A DNA stretch of 48,609 nt from the NCBI GenBank assembly GCA_003565295.1, contig PXCO01000187.1:1-48609 (forward strand), read 5' to 3'. The notes below the pieces were generated by a model. It made no database searches. It worked only from the letters and a program-made list of their open reading frames with translations, and was not told the origin of the DNA. Made by a program: the position numbers and the translations under genes. Positions 1 through 9,732 of the stretch are shown here, piece by piece (within the stretch, counting starts at the first letter, position 1; each line of letters starts with the position of its first letter). This DNA comes from Cyclobacteriaceae bacterium. GTDB lineage: Bacteria > Bacteroidota > Bacteroidia > Cytophagales > Cyclobacteriaceae.

Positions 1-567
1 AACGGCATTCCTGATTGGACAGGAGGTATCAACAACTCTATTACATTTAAAGGGTTTAATTTATCTGCCTTGATTGATTTTAGAGTTGGAGGGGATCTTT
101 ATTCGGGTACTAACGTGAGGTTGACCCAATGGGGGCTGCATAAGCAGTCCTTGCAAGGAAGACTAGGTGAAGAGCCCTTGGTGGTAAGTGGTGTGATACA
201 AACAGGAACAGATGGAACGGGTAACCCTGTTTACGAACCCTTCAACAAGGAACTCACTCCTGGGGAAGCCAATAACTATTGGAACCAAATGGGGAATAGG
301 GTCCAAGATCACTTTATCTATGACGGGTCCTTTGCTAAGCTGCGACAAATTACTTTTGGTTATAATTTCCCACAACGCATATTGGAAAAGACTCCCTTTA
401 ACGCGTTGACCCTTTCCTTTGTGGGTAGGAATCTTTCCATCCTGTGGAAAAATGTGGAGAATATTGACCCTGAGTCAGGTTATTCCTCAAGCAACGGGCA
501 AGGGTTGGATTATTTTGGTATGCCCCAAACCAGGACCTTTGGGTTTAATTTGAGAGCAGGTTTCTAA
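1..567 (+). CDS. SusC/RagA-family TonB-linked outer membrane receptor, C-terminal part
   Basis: This is the C-terminal end of a SusC-type outer membrane transporter; the open frame runs in from the left edge, so the signal peptide, carboxypeptidase-like domain, plug and most of the barrel are missing. About 188 residues remain. They show the alternating pattern of barrel strands and the family ending: a strand with the FAKLRQITFGYNFP motif, a GRNLSILWKNVENIDPE segment and a terminal aromatic strand finishing in Gly-Phe. SusC proteins form a TonB-dependent channel capped by a SusD lipoprotein and import glycans or other large nutrients. The susD-like gene starts 19 bases downstream and is surely cotranscribed. 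The substrate cannot be told from this fragment. Confidence 0.93.
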   Translation, partial: NGIPDWTGGINNSITFKGFNLSALIDFRVGGDLYSGTNVRLTQWGLHKQSLQGRLGEEPLVVSGVIQTGTDGTGNPVYEPFNKELTPGEANNYWNQMGNRVQDHFIYDGSFAKLRQITFGYNFPQRILEKTPFNALTLSFVGRNLSILWKNVENIDPESGYSSSNGQGLDYFGMPQTRTFGFNLRAGF

Positions 568-586
568 TGTTTAAAGGAAGAAAGTC

Positions 587-2191
587 ATGAAAATCATAAA
601 TAAATTATTTGCTTTAGTATTGGCAGCATCCATCATGATGATGGGATGCGATACCGAAGAATTGCATAATCTGAATATCAATCCCCAAGCGGTAAATGAG
701 ATCGATTTAAACTTTATGTTTACAGCGGCTCTTCTTGGTTCGGCCTCAGGAGGGTCTGCCGGGGACAACCGCTACGTGGACTGGAGGACAAACATCGGAA
801 TGGGTGCTTATCTGATCCAACACCTTGCCAATGCGGGTGGAGGAATAGCTCCAGGTGACAAATACACCGAGAACTTTGAGTCAAACAATGCGCCCTTCGA
901 ATTCTTTTATGGAGATGCCTTGAAAAATATCTCAGAGGTAATTAAACAAACCGGTCCAGGTGGTTATGATGAAGGGAACAAGTTAAATACCCGAAATGCA
1001 GCGAGGATTATGAGGGTCCTAAATTTCCATAGATTAACTGATTTTTATGGGAATGTCCCTTATTTCGATGCGCTCAAAGGTATGGACGGGGAATTCTTTC
1101 CAAAATACGACCGCCAAGCAGATATCTATCCAGAATTACTTAGGGAATTGGAAGAGGCTACTGCCGCCATTAGTCCCAACAACCCTGACGATGGATTTTC
1201 CAGAGCAGATATCATATTCAATGGGGATGTAGCCAAATGGAGAAAGTTTGGATATTCCCTGATGCTGAGATTAGCCATGAGGGTGTCCAATGTGGCTCCT
1301 CAGTTGGCCAGTGAATATGTGACCAAGGCTGTAGCTGGGGGTGTGATGGCTACAAATGATGATGATGTTTGGGTGCCCATGTCAGAAGGCCCTAGCTTGT
1401 GGATTAATCAAAATGGTATTTCCAGGGCATTTTTCCCAGGAGATGGTGGCCAACCCGGATATTTAAGTGAAACGCTGATAAATTGGTTAAAAGCTGGTGC
1501 AACAAATGCCAATGAAGTTGATCCCCGGTTGATGGTCATCAGTGGAGGCATTGCGCAGTGGTCTGCAGTAGAGTGGACACCCATTAATACCAATCCCATG
1601 GAGCAAAGAGGTATGCCAAATGGATTTGATGCGGCAGGTTTGGACGAATTGTTTGGAGAGGAAGTGGATCAGCCTACCACTTTTTCAAGGATCAATTACT
1701 TGATGCTTAGAAGAGAATCCCCTTATATCCTTATGAATGCAGCCGAATCTCATTTCTTAATGGCTGAAGCACTGGAAAGAGGAATAGGAAGTGGAATCTC
1801 CGGTACTGCCAGAGGGCATTACGAAGCCGGGGTAAAAGCGGCCATGCAAATGTTTGAAAAATTCCATTCCTCACTGGCCATAACTGACGCTCAAGTGGAA
1901 GCTTATCTTCAGCGTCACCCTTATGGGCAGGATAAACCTGCTTTAGAAATGATCGGAGAGCAAATGTGGGCAAGTAAATTCTTTAATTGGTGGGAGGCCT
2001 GGTCCGACTGGAGAAGATCCGGATACCCAGTACTCACTCCTACGAATCACCCTGCCAATGTTACCCAGGGACAAATAATGAGAAAGCTTAGGTATCCCGC
2101 ATATGAAGTGGCTACTAATGCGAATTTTCAAGATGGTGCAACCTTGCCAGATATATTTATGACGCGCGTTTGGTGGGACGGAGGAAATTAA
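587..2191 (+). CDS. SusD/RagB-family nutrient-binding outer membrane lipoprotein
   Basis: A 534-residue SusD-like lipoprotein that would cap the SusC channel and bind substrate at the cell surface. The N-terminus is a lipoprotein signal with lipobox MMMGC, so Cys21 should be acylated. It continues with the ELHNLNINPQAV segment typical of the SusD-like_2 branch, and the motifs FHRLTDFYGNVPYFDAL (TPR-like helical scaffold), YILMNAAESHFLMAEA and a WWEAWSDWRRSGYPVL segment near the C-terminus. The gene lies 19 bases after the susC-like gene and ends just before a strong hairpin terminator, so the pair closes a transcription unit. No polysaccharide-degrading enzyme follows, unlike a classical polysaccharide utilisation locus; the downstream genes encode a PLP enzyme and an oxidoreductase instead. 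Confidence 0.95.
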   Translation: MKIINKLFALVLAASIMMMGCDTEELHNLNINPQAVNEIDLNFMFTAALLGSASGGSAGDNRYVDWRTNIGMGAYLIQHLANAGGGIAPGDKYTENFESNNAPFEFFYGDALKNISEVIKQTGPGGYDEGNKLNTRNAARIMRVLNFHRLTDFYGNVPYFDALKGMDGEFFPKYDRQADIYPELLRELEEATAAISPNNPDDGFSRADIIFNGDVAKWRKFGYSLMLRLAMRVSNVAPQLASEYVTKAVAGGVMATNDDDVWVPMSEGPSLWINQNGISRAFFPGDGGQPGYLSETLINWLKAGATNANEVDPRLMVISGGIAQWSAVEWTPINTNPMEQRGMPNGFDAAGLDELFGEEVDQPTTFSRINYLMLRRESPYILMNAAESHFLMAEALERGIGSGISGTARGHYEAGVKAAMQMFEKFHSSLAITDAQVEAYLQRHPYGQDKPALEMIGEQMWASKFFNWWEAWSDWRRSGYPVLTPTNHPANVTQGQIMRKLRYPAYEVATNANFQDGATLPDIFMTRVWWDGGN

Positions 2192-2225
2192 TATTCCAGA
2201 CACTCAAATACACACTCATACAATC

Positions 2226-2257
2226 AAAAAGACCCGGAAAGTTCCGGGTCTTTTTTT
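2226..2257. terminator. Bidirectional intrinsic terminator
   Basis: An A-run is followed by GACCCGGA, a short loop, TCCGGGTC and seven T residues. The near-perfect stem works on both strands. It can end the susC/susD transcript and the convergent FG-GAP gene, whose stop codon lies at its right edge. Confidence 0.9.
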
Positions 2258-3791
2258 ATGGAATGGGATAAATGGCGTTACCCTTCGATCCCATATATGC
2301 CCCCCAAAGTGGTTTTTTGCGCATTTTGATGGGTAAATCTATGCGCTTGATGCGCATCCCCAAAAAGGAAAGCACATCCGAATGGCTATAATACTGGCAA
2401 TGCACCAAATCCAAAAAACCATCCCCGTCAATATCTCCTATCCATGGGGTGCTGAAAATGTTTTTAAACCCCTTACTCTGGTCAATGGAATAATGGCTAC
2501 AGGTCTTGAAATCGATTACCAAAAGTCTGTTTTCCACCGTAAAAGAGCTTTGATCACCGATAAACCGATTGCAATCAAAGTCATTGATACTTATAATTGC
2601 CTCATCTATCCCGTCATTGTTCAGGTCATAGGCCACCGGAGAAGAGAATCCCGTACAACCCAGGGAGTCGGTAAAAACTATTTCACCCGTACTGCCATCG
2701 AATAAAACCTGTACAGAACCTGTGTTTTCCGGCCATACCCCCTGGGAAACGAAAGTAAAAAAATCGGGGGTGTCATCATCGGTGAATTGGCCCACCGCGA
2801 AACTGTTGCTGCACTCTGTACCGGGCACCCGGTTTTGCCATATGGGCTCTAATGTTTTCCCATCAATGGCCACTGCATTGCTGGCATGTGAAATGGCGAT
2901 GATGTCGTACATCCCATCATGGTTGATGTCTGCAATCACCGGGGTGGCAATAAAGCCATGGCCGTTTTCTGTGGCGATAGGGATGGAGTTTGAAAGGTTG
3001 TTATCCATTAAATCCTCCAATTTTGCCACATAAAGTGCCCCGTCAATGGTTTCCCCGCCGCTTCCAAAAACCACCATGGTTCCGCTCTCTCCGGGTTGCT
3101 GGAAAGCTACCGGCGACATATAGGTTTCTTTGCCATCGGGCAGGGTGTCAGCGGCCAGGATCTCACCCGTTTTAGCATCAAATACCATCAATACTCCCGG
3201 GTATCGATGTTCGGTCAAGTAAGGCTGTGCCTCATAATTGCCCCCATTGGAAACCAATATGTCAGGAATGCCATCCCCATTTTGATCAGGAACCGACACT
3301 GCGGTGTTAAAATTGAACCTGGCATATTTTAAGACCGGGTGATCCTCGTATCCATACCGGTATTCCCAAAGCAGGTTTCCGGTTTTCCCATCAATGGCTT
3401 TGAAATAAGGCGATCTGCCCCCGATGAAAACATCGGGAACCCCATCCTGGTTAATGTCTTGAAAGAGCGGAGCCCCATACACCTGGTCCTCCGAAGGATG
3501 GGCCCATAGCAATTCGCCATCCACTCCATTAATGGCGATTATCCCCCTTTCACTTTCCTGGAATTCGTTTTTCCCGGCACCAATGACAAAATCTAAGACC
3601 CCGTCTTGGTTCAAATCCGCAGCCCTTGGAGAAGACTGTGATCCGATGATGGAAAAATTCACGTCCCAGACCAATTCGCTGCCTTTCTTTTTTGGAGCGC
3701 AAGAAATGGCTATCAGAAGATAAAGGAAATAGATTAATGAAAAACCTCTTTGGGAACAGGGAGGTTTGTAAGGAATAAAGGATTGATTCAT
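2256..3791 (-). CDS. FG-GAP/PQQ-like beta-propeller lipoprotein
   Basis: A 511-residue predicted lipoprotein with a lipobox ending in IAISC (Cys31), followed by a Lys-rich linker. The rest is a beta-propeller built of blades that carry calcium-binding D-x-D/N-x-D-G loops (for example DLNQDGVLDF, DINQDGVPDV, DQNGDGIPDI, DINHDGMYDI, DIDGDGFLDL) alternating with PQQ-type strands such as GVDGELLWAH and DGKTGNLLWEY. Such proteins sit on the cell surface or in the periplasm and usually bind ligands or other proteins; no catalytic residues can be assigned. It is transcribed towards the SusC/D pair and diverges from the large FG-GAP gene at 4045, so it probably belongs to the same nutrient locus. Function beyond the fold is unknown. 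Confidence 0.85.
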   Translation of the reverse strand: MNQSFIPYKPPCSQRGFSLIYFLYLLIAISCAPKKKGSELVWDVNFSIIGSQSSPRAADLNQDGVLDFVIGAGKNEFQESERGIIAINGVDGELLWAHPSEDQVYGAPLFQDINQDGVPDVFIGGRSPYFKAIDGKTGNLLWEYRYGYEDHPVLKYARFNFNTAVSVPDQNGDGIPDILVSNGGNYEAQPYLTEHRYPGVLMVFDAKTGEILAADTLPDGKETYMSPVAFQQPGESGTMVVFGSGGETIDGALYVAKLEDLMDNNLSNSIPIATENGHGFIATPVIADINHDGMYDIIAISHASNAVAIDGKTLEPIWQNRVPGTECSNSFAVGQFTDDDTPDFFTFVSQGVWPENTGSVQVLFDGSTGEIVFTDSLGCTGFSSPVAYDLNNDGIDEAIISINDFDCNRFIGDQSSFTVENRLLVIDFKTCSHYSIDQSKGFKNIFSTPWIGDIDGDGFLDLVHCQYYSHSDVLSFLGMRIKRIDLPIKMRKKPLWGAYMGSKGNAIYPIP

Positions 3792-4044
3792 TTTTTAGAG
3801 GAGTTCTTGGCGTAAACATACTAAATATTTTGAAAGTCTTTCAACTAGCCCTTGCTCAACCCTTCATTTAACTACCGAAGATAAACCGAGAGATGGAACG
3901 GTGGTAGGCATGTTTATTTTCCTGTACTTTTACTTGATGCTTAGGGCTTTTATCACGTTATTTATAATGAAAAACTTCAATCACCCGGCTATTTTGGTAT
4001 AGCTGGTAAGAAACTTCTCTTTGAAAACAAAAAATACTGGTTTA

Positions 4045-7000
4045 ATGAAGGGTATTAATTGGATGGGTTGGGTATCTGTATGTTTCCCAATCCTCCTTGG
4101 CGGGATTGGTCAGGCCTGGGGGCAAAGCATGTTTGAGGAACTTGCCCCAAGGAAGACGGGGATCAGGTTTCAAAATGCATTAAAAGAGGATAAGCAAACC
4201 AATATTCTCACCTACGAATATTTTTACAACGGGGGAGGTGTGGCCATTGGGGACATAAATAATGATGGCCTGGATGATATCTATCTCACGGGTAATATGG
4301 TGCCCAATAAGTTGTACCTCAACCAGGGAAATTTCAAATTCAAGGATATTACGAAAGAAGCCGGGGTGGAAGGAAAAGATGCCTGGACCACTGGGGTAGT
4401 GATGGCCGACGTGAACGGGGACGGGTGGCTGGATATATACGTTTGCTACTCTGGAAAAGGAGATCCGGATAAAAGGAGAAACCAACTTTTCATTAACCAA
4501 GGGGATGGTACTTTTGAGGAACAAGCCGGTTTATTTGGCCTGGATGATTCTTCTAACAGCATACATGCGCTGTTCTTTGATTATGATTTGGATGGGGACC
4601 TGGATATGTATCTGCTGAATCACAATACCAATGTGATCAACGAGATAGAATTTGATGATAAAAGAAAAGATAGGAACCCAAATGCAGGGGATAAGCTCTT
4701 CAGAAATGACGGGGGGAAGTTTGTGGATGTGAGCATGGAAGCCAATATCATGGGGAATTCCATGGGTTTCGGGCTTGGCGTTGCAGCCTCGGATGTGAAT
4801 GGGGATGGATATCCGGATCTTTACATCTCAAATGATTACATAGAACCGGATTATTTGTATATCAACAACGGTGATGGCACTTTTACCGAAAGCATGAGCA
4901 GCTATCTTCAGCATATTTCTTATTTTTCAATGGGTTCGGATATCAGTGATATCAATAATGATGGTCTACCGGATATTTATACCCTGGATATGCTTCCGGA
5001 GGATAATAGAAGGCAAAAGTTACTTTATGGCCCGGAGAATTACGAGCAGTATGCGTTAATGGTGATGAAGGGTTTTTATCATCAGAATATGCGGAATATG
5101 TTGCACCTTAATCATGGTAATGGACTTTTTAGTGAAATAGGGCAACTGGCTGGTGTATCCAACACTGACTGGAGTTGGGCGGCGCTATTTGCTGATTTTG
5201 ACAATGATGGTTGGAAAGATCTTTTCGTTTCCAATGGCTATTACAGGGACTACACCAACAGGGACTTTTTGAAATACAAAAGCGACTACTATTTTCAAAA
5301 GGCCAGGGCGAAGGAAACGGCAGACACCCTGCACCTTGTCACCACTATGACTTCCACACCTGTGCATAATTATTTCTACAAGAACAATGGTGACCTTACC
5401 TTCACGAATACCACAGAGAAATGGGGCATGTCCAAACCGGGCTTTTCCAATGGGGCTGCCTATGCGGATTTGGATAATGACGGAGATTTGGATTTAGTGG
5501 TTAACCACCTTAACGGGCAAGTGGGTATTTATAAAAATGAGGGAGAACATGATCACTTCCTTCAGATAGATCTTAAAGGAGAAGGGGGGAATACTTTTGG
5601 TGTGGGGGCTAAACTTCACTTATATACCCCCGAGGGAGAACAGTTCCTTGAACAGCAGCCTTCCCGTGGGTTCCAATCCTCTGTAAGTCCCAGGTTACAT
5701 TTTGGGCTTGGCAAAAATACTGAGGCGGATTCCATAAAGGTGATCTGGCCTTCCGGAAAAATTCAAAGGGTAAAAGAAGTATCTGCTGATAGGGTCATCA
5801 CTCTGTATGAAAAAGAGGCCACCGACCCAGCTGAAGCACCTTCCCCCAAGGTTGAGGACCCCTTGTTTACCCAGATCGTATCCCCTGTTAAATTTGATCA
5901 TGTGGAACTTGGCTACAACGACTTCAAGCGGCAGCCTTTATTGAATCACATGCTATCGCCTTGTGGGCCCGTCATGGCCGTTGGGGATGTCAATAACAAT
6001 GGTTTTTCAGATGTTTTCGTTGGGGGATCGGAGGAGCATCCGGGTAAGCTATTCTTTCAGGTATCTACGGGTCAATTCATTGAATCACAGGGACTCAATT
6101 TATCCCAGGATCAGGCTTCCACAGATGCAGATGCTGTGTTCTTTGATGCGAATGGGGACGGCTGGCAAGACATCTACCTGGTGAGCGGTGGATACAATGA
6201 TTACGAAAAGGGGGATAAAGCGCTGCAGGACAGGCTTTATATTAACCAGGGCGGAGGAAATTTCAAAAAGGCTCAATCTTCATTACCCGACATGAAAAGT
6301 AGTGGTTCTTGTGTTAGGCCGATGGATTTTGATGGTGATGGTCACATGGATTTATTCGTGGGTGGGAGGGTAGTCCCCGGTGAATATCCACTTTCGCCAA
6401 CTTCCTATTTGCTGAAGAATGACGGACAGGGTAATTTTAAGGTGGTGACCAAAGATTTTTGCCCTGAGCTTGCCAACATAGGTATGGTCACGGACGCCGC
6501 TTGGGTAGATGTAAACAAAGACGGATGGATGGATTTGATAGTAGTAGGGGAATTTATGCCGGTACAGGTGTTGGTCAACCAGGAGGGGAAGGGGTTCGAA
6601 AACCAGACCGATGACTACTTTGAAGAACCACTGCATGGAATGTGGTCTTCCCTAGCTGTAGGGGACTTTGACGAGGATGGCGACCTGGATATAATTCTGG
6701 GGAATTTTGGGCTCAACTCCCAACTTCAGGCTTCCCCAGAGATGCCAATTGAGTTGGTGTATGGGGATTTTGATGATAATGGGTCAATAGACCCCATTCT
6801 CACGCAATATATACAGGGCAAATCCTACCCTTTTATGAGCCGTGACGAATTACTGGATCAAATGTATAGTATGCGTAGTAAGTTTACAGATTACGCTTCC
6901 TTTGCAGATGCTACCCTATCGGATGTTTTGAGCAAAGATCAATTAAAAAAAGCCAAATCCCTTAAGGCAGATGAATTGAGGACCTTGTATTTAGAAAATA

Positions 7001-7386
7001 AAAATGGGAGCTTTAAGGTGCATAAGCTTCCTGTGGAAGCCCAGTTTGCACCGGTTTATGCGATATCTGTAATGGATTTTAATAAAGACGGACACCTGGA
7101 CTTTATTCTGGGAGGAAATCAAAACGCGGCCAGATTACGTCTTGGGGTTATGGACGCTAACTTTGGGCAGGTGTTTTTGGGAGATGGGCAGGGTACTTTT
7201 AAAGCTTTGCCAAAAAAGGATACAGGACTACGCTTTTTAGGAGATGTGAAATCCATTCAGCCTATAAAAATGGCCCATTTACAATTGCTTTTGGTAGGTA
7301 TTAACAACCAAGGGGTAGAAGCCTATTTGCTGAACAATCCAGAGTCATTGAAGAATATTCGAAATTTGTCAGATAAAAACAATTAA
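4045..7386 (+). CDS. Large exported FG-GAP/VCBS protein with ASPIC/UnbV domain
   Basis: A CRTAC1-like exported protein of 1113 residues. I chose the ATG at 4045 over an in-frame TTG at 4021 because it gives a clean signal peptide ending in QAWGQS. Two propeller regions are visible. The first holds seven calcium-loop motifs (DINNDGLDDIY, DVNGDGWLDIY, DYDLDGDLDMY and others) and is followed by an ASPIC/UnbV domain around residues 520-610 (FGVGAKLHLYTPEGEQ, FGLGKNTEADSIKVIWPSG). The second region holds about seven more loops (DVNNNGFSDVF through DFNKDGHLDFI). Proteins of this kind often accompany SusC/D pairs in Bacteroidota and are thought to act at the surface; the precise role is unknown. It opens a plus-strand run with the PLP enzyme 32 bases downstream. 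Confidence 0.88.
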   Translation: MKGINWMGWVSVCFPILLGGIGQAWGQSMFEELAPRKTGIRFQNALKEDKQTNILTYEYFYNGGGVAIGDINNDGLDDIYLTGNMVPNKLYLNQGNFKFKDITKEAGVEGKDAWTTGVVMADVNGDGWLDIYVCYSGKGDPDKRRNQLFINQGDGTFEEQAGLFGLDDSSNSIHALFFDYDLDGDLDMYLLNHNTNVINEIEFDDKRKDRNPNAGDKLFRNDGGKFVDVSMEANIMGNSMGFGLGVAASDVNGDGYPDLYISNDYIEPDYLYINNGDGTFTESMSSYLQHISYFSMGSDISDINNDGLPDIYTLDMLPEDNRRQKLLYGPENYEQYALMVMKGFYHQNMRNMLHLNHGNGLFSEIGQLAGVSNTDWSWAALFADFDNDGWKDLFVSNGYYRDYTNRDFLKYKSDYYFQKARAKETADTLHLVTTMTSTPVHNYFYKNNGDLTFTNTTEKWGMSKPGFSNGAAYADLDNDGDLDLVVNHLNGQVGIYKNEGEHDHFLQIDLKGEGGNTFGVGAKLHLYTPEGEQFLEQQPSRGFQSSVSPRLHFGLGKNTEADSIKVIWPSGKIQRVKEVSADRVITLYEKEATDPAEAPSPKVEDPLFTQIVSPVKFDHVELGYNDFKRQPLLNHMLSPCGPVMAVGDVNNNGFSDVFVGGSEEHPGKLFFQVSTGQFIESQGLNLSQDQASTDADAVFFDANGDGWQDIYLVSGGYNDYEKGDKALQDRLYINQGGGNFKKAQSSLPDMKSSGSCVRPMDFDGDGHMDLFVGGRVVPGEYPLSPTSYLLKNDGQGNFKVVTKDFCPELANIGMVTDAAWVDVNKDGWMDLIVVGEFMPVQVLVNQEGKGFENQTDDYFEEPLHGMWSSLAVGDFDEDGDLDIILGNFGLNSQLQASPEMPIELVYGDFDDNGSIDPILTQYIQGKSYPFMSRDELLDQMYSMRSKFTDYASFADATLSDVLSKDQLKKAKSLKADELRTLYLENKNGSFKVHKLPVEAQFAPVYAISVMDFNKDGHLDFILGGNQNAARLRLGVMDANFGQVFLGDGQGTFKALPKKDTGLRFLGDVKSIQPIKMAHLQLLLVGINNQGVEAYLLNNPESLKNIRNLSDKNN

Positions 7387-7418
7387 TACATCCAAAATAA
7401 ATCCACCAAACCAAATCC

Positions 7419-8786
7419 ATGATAAACAGAAAGACTTTGCTGGAAGACCACGAAATACCCGAGAAATGGTATAACGTGATTGCTGACATGCCTAACAAGC
7501 CACTGCCCCCATTGCATCCCGGAACCCTGGAGCCTATAGGGCCGGATGCGTTGGCCCCCTTATTCCCAGAGGCACTAATCAAACAAGAGGTTACAACCGA
7601 AAAATGGGTGGACATACCCGATGAGGTAAGGCATATGTATAGTATTTGGCGACCTACTCCTTTATACAGGGCATATGGTCTGGAAAAAGCCCTTGATACA
7701 CCGGCAAAAATTTACTATAAATATGAAGGGACAAGCCCTTCGGGCTCTCATAAGCCCAACACTGCAATTCCTCAAGCCTATTATAACAAGCAGGAAGGGA
7801 TTAAAAGAATCACCACTGAAACGGGAGCCGGGCAATGGGGCAGTGCCCTAAGTTTTGCCTGCCAGCATTTCGGGATCACCTGTGAGGTGTATATGGTGAG
7901 GCTTTCTTTCAACGACAAACCCTACAGAAAGGTAATGATGAACACTTGGGGGGCGGAGGTTTATCCTTCTCCTTCTGAAAGGACCCAGGCGGGAAGGAAT
8001 ATCCTTGCAGCAAACCCTGATTCACCGGGTTCATTGGGGATTGCCATTTCTGAAGCTGTGGAAATGGCGGCTTCAAGGGAAGATACCAAATATGCTTTAG
8101 GGAGTGTACTCAACCATGTAAAACTCCACCAGACCATCATTGGTTTAGAAGCAATCAAGCAATTGGAAAAGGCGGGGGACATGCCCGATATCGTTATTGC
8201 TCCCTTTGGAGGCGGGTCTAATTTTGCAGGACTTGCGTTTCCTTTTCTCCGCTTAAACCTGGAAGAAGGGAAAAACATTAGGTGTGTGGCAAGCGAGCCG
8301 GCATCTTGCCCTAAACTGACCAGAGGGGTGTTCAGGTACGACTTTGGAGACACGGCAGGTATGACACCGCTTTTGCCTATGTACACGCTTGGGCATGACT
8401 TCATCCCCGCCCCTATCCATGCCGGAGGGCTGAGGTATCATGGCGCCGGAGTGATTGTGAGTCAACTGCTAAAAGATGGCCTAATAGAGGCCAGGGCCCA
8501 TGACAACCTTGAAATATTTGAGGCAGGAGTCCTATTCGCACGGGCCGAAGGTGTGATCCCCGCCCCGGAAGCTAACCATGGAATTGCCACGGCTATCGCA
8601 GAAGCCAAGAAGTGCAAGGAAGAGGGAACCTCTAAGACCATCCTGTTTAACCTGTGCGGTCATGGCAATTTTGACATGAAGGCTTATGAGGATTATTTTG
8701 CAGGTAAAATCCAACAACACGAATTAAGCCAGGAGGAGATAAATGCCTCTATTGCAAGACTGGAAACCCCGGAAATCAACGCATAA
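7419..8786 (+). CDS. TrpB2-type tryptophan synthase beta chain-like PLP enzyme
   Basis: A 455-residue fold-type II PLP enzyme of the TrpB2 branch. Visible marks are the Schiff-base lysine in [13 protein letters not shown] (Lys112), the phosphate-binding glycine loop GGGSN (264-268), the [15 protein letters not shown] region around 134-148, and a C-terminal LCGHGNFD. TrpB2 proteins carry the N-terminal extension seen here (about 60 residues before the TrpB core) and do not depend on TrpA; family members condense indole with serine, but some may work on other acceptors. No trpA or other tryptophan gene is nearby. The gene sits between an exported propeller protein and two exported catabolic enzymes, so it may have been recruited to a degradative pathway. 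The family assignment is firm; the substrate is not. Confidence 0.9.
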   Translation: MINRKTLLEDHEIPEKWYNVIADMPNKPLPPLHPGTLEPIGPDALAPLFPEALIKQEVTTEKWVDIPDEVRHMYSIWRPTPLYRAYGLEKALDTPAKIYYKYEGTSPSGSHKPNTAIPQAYYNKQEGIKRITTETGAGQWGSALSFACQHFGITCEVYMVRLSFNDKPYRKVMMNTWGAEVYPSPSERTQAGRNILAANPDSPGSLGIAISEAVEMAASREDTKYALGSVLNHVKLHQTIIGLEAIKQLEKAGDMPDIVIAPFGGGSNFAGLAFPFLRLNLEEGKNIRCVASEPASCPKLTRGVFRYDFGDTAGMTPLLPMYTLGHDFIPAPIHAGGLRYHGAGVIVSQLLKDGLIEARAHDNLEIFEAGVLFARAEGVIPAPEANHGIATAIAEAKKCKEEGTSKTILFNLCGHGNFDMKAYEDYFAGKIQQHELSQEEINASIARLETPEINA

Positions 8787-8811
8787 ACATCGCTGAACCC
8801 ACCCCATTGAA

Positions 8812-9729
8812 ATGGACAAAAGAAGTTTTATTAAAAGGACCGCTTTTGGGGCAATGGCTTTAAGCCTTAAACCCGCTGCCTGGATAGCTGCGAGGGAAGA
8901 AATTCCCATCGTAGATACTCATCTTCACTTATGGGACAGGTCAGTAATGGATTACCCATGGCTAAGTGGGATTTTGGACAGGGATTTTTTGGTGAAGGAT
9001 TTTAAAGATGCTACCAAAGGTGCCAATATTCAAAAAATGGTTTTTGTGGAATGTGCAAGGAAGCCTGAGCAATACCTGAAAGAGGTAAGGTGGGTGGAGG
9101 ATAAAAGCAAGGAGGATCCCAGAATTAAGGGGATGGTAGCCTATTTTCCACTTGAAAAGGGGAGAGCCTATGAAAGAGAGATGGAAGAAATTTGCAGGTA
9201 TTCCCTTGTGAAAAGTGTAAGAAAGGGAGTAAGCGAGGAGCTATTGCAGGATAAACAGTTTTTGGAAGGGGTCTCAATGATGCAGGATAAAGGGTTGAAT
9301 TATGACCTTAATATTCAGCCCAATTTGATGGAGGCTTCCACATCATTTATCAAGAAATATCCGAACATTCAGTTCATCCTCAATCATGTGGCCAATCCAA
9401 ATATTGCCAGTGGGGAGCATTGGGAGATCTGGGAAAAGCAAATTAAGGAATTGGCCGGATTTGATAATGTGAATTGCAAAATTTCGGGCATGATCACCAA
9501 AGCAGACCCATCCTCCTGGAAGGTGGCCGACCTTCACCCGTATTTTGAAGGGGTCATGGAATCCTTTGGCCCGGAGAGGGTGGTGTTTGGAGGAGACTGG
9601 CCAGTGGTATTGAGGGCCGGAACCTACATGGAGTGGATGCAGGCGTTTTTGGCACTCAGTGCTGCGCTCTCCCAAGCTGAAAAAGAATTATTGTATTATA
9701 AAAATGCTGAGCGCATTTATAGAATTTAA
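8812..9729 (+). CDS. Exported amidohydrolase-family (TIM-barrel) hydrolase
   Basis: A 305-residue metal-dependent hydrolase of the Amidohydro_2 type, related to lactonases such as L-fuconolactonase and 2-pyrone-4,6-dicarboxylate lactonase. It begins with DKRSFIKRTAFGAMALSL, a Tat-like leader in which the first arginine is lysine, so export is likely. The metal motif HLH (residues 37-39, in IVDTHLHLWDR) and the late-barrel VFGGDWPVV motif (catalytic Asp) are clear. It lies 25 bases after the TrpB2 gene and 3 bases before the oxidoreductase gene, so the three are almost certainly cotranscribed. A lactonase next to a sugar-type oxidoreductase would fit oxidation of a cyclic substrate to a lactone followed by ring opening; this is inference. 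Confidence 0.87.
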   Translation: MDKRSFIKRTAFGAMALSLKPAAWIAAREEIPIVDTHLHLWDRSVMDYPWLSGILDRDFLVKDFKDATKGANIQKMVFVECARKPEQYLKEVRWVEDKSKEDPRIKGMVAYFPLEKGRAYEREMEEICRYSLVKSVRKGVSEELLQDKQFLEGVSMMQDKGLNYDLNIQPNLMEASTSFIKKYPNIQFILNHVANPNIASGEHWEIWEKQIKELAGFDNVNCKISGMITKADPSSWKVADLHPYFEGVMESFGPERVVFGGDWPVVLRAGTYMEWMQAFLALSAALSQAEKELLYYKNAERIYRI

Positions 9730-9732
9730 TCA

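Noticed and set aside
3792-4044. Promoter in the divergent region between the two FG-GAP genes
   Set aside because: TATTTTGG at about 3992 is one base short of the TAnnTTTG pattern and no -33 element fits; nothing else is supported in this stretch.
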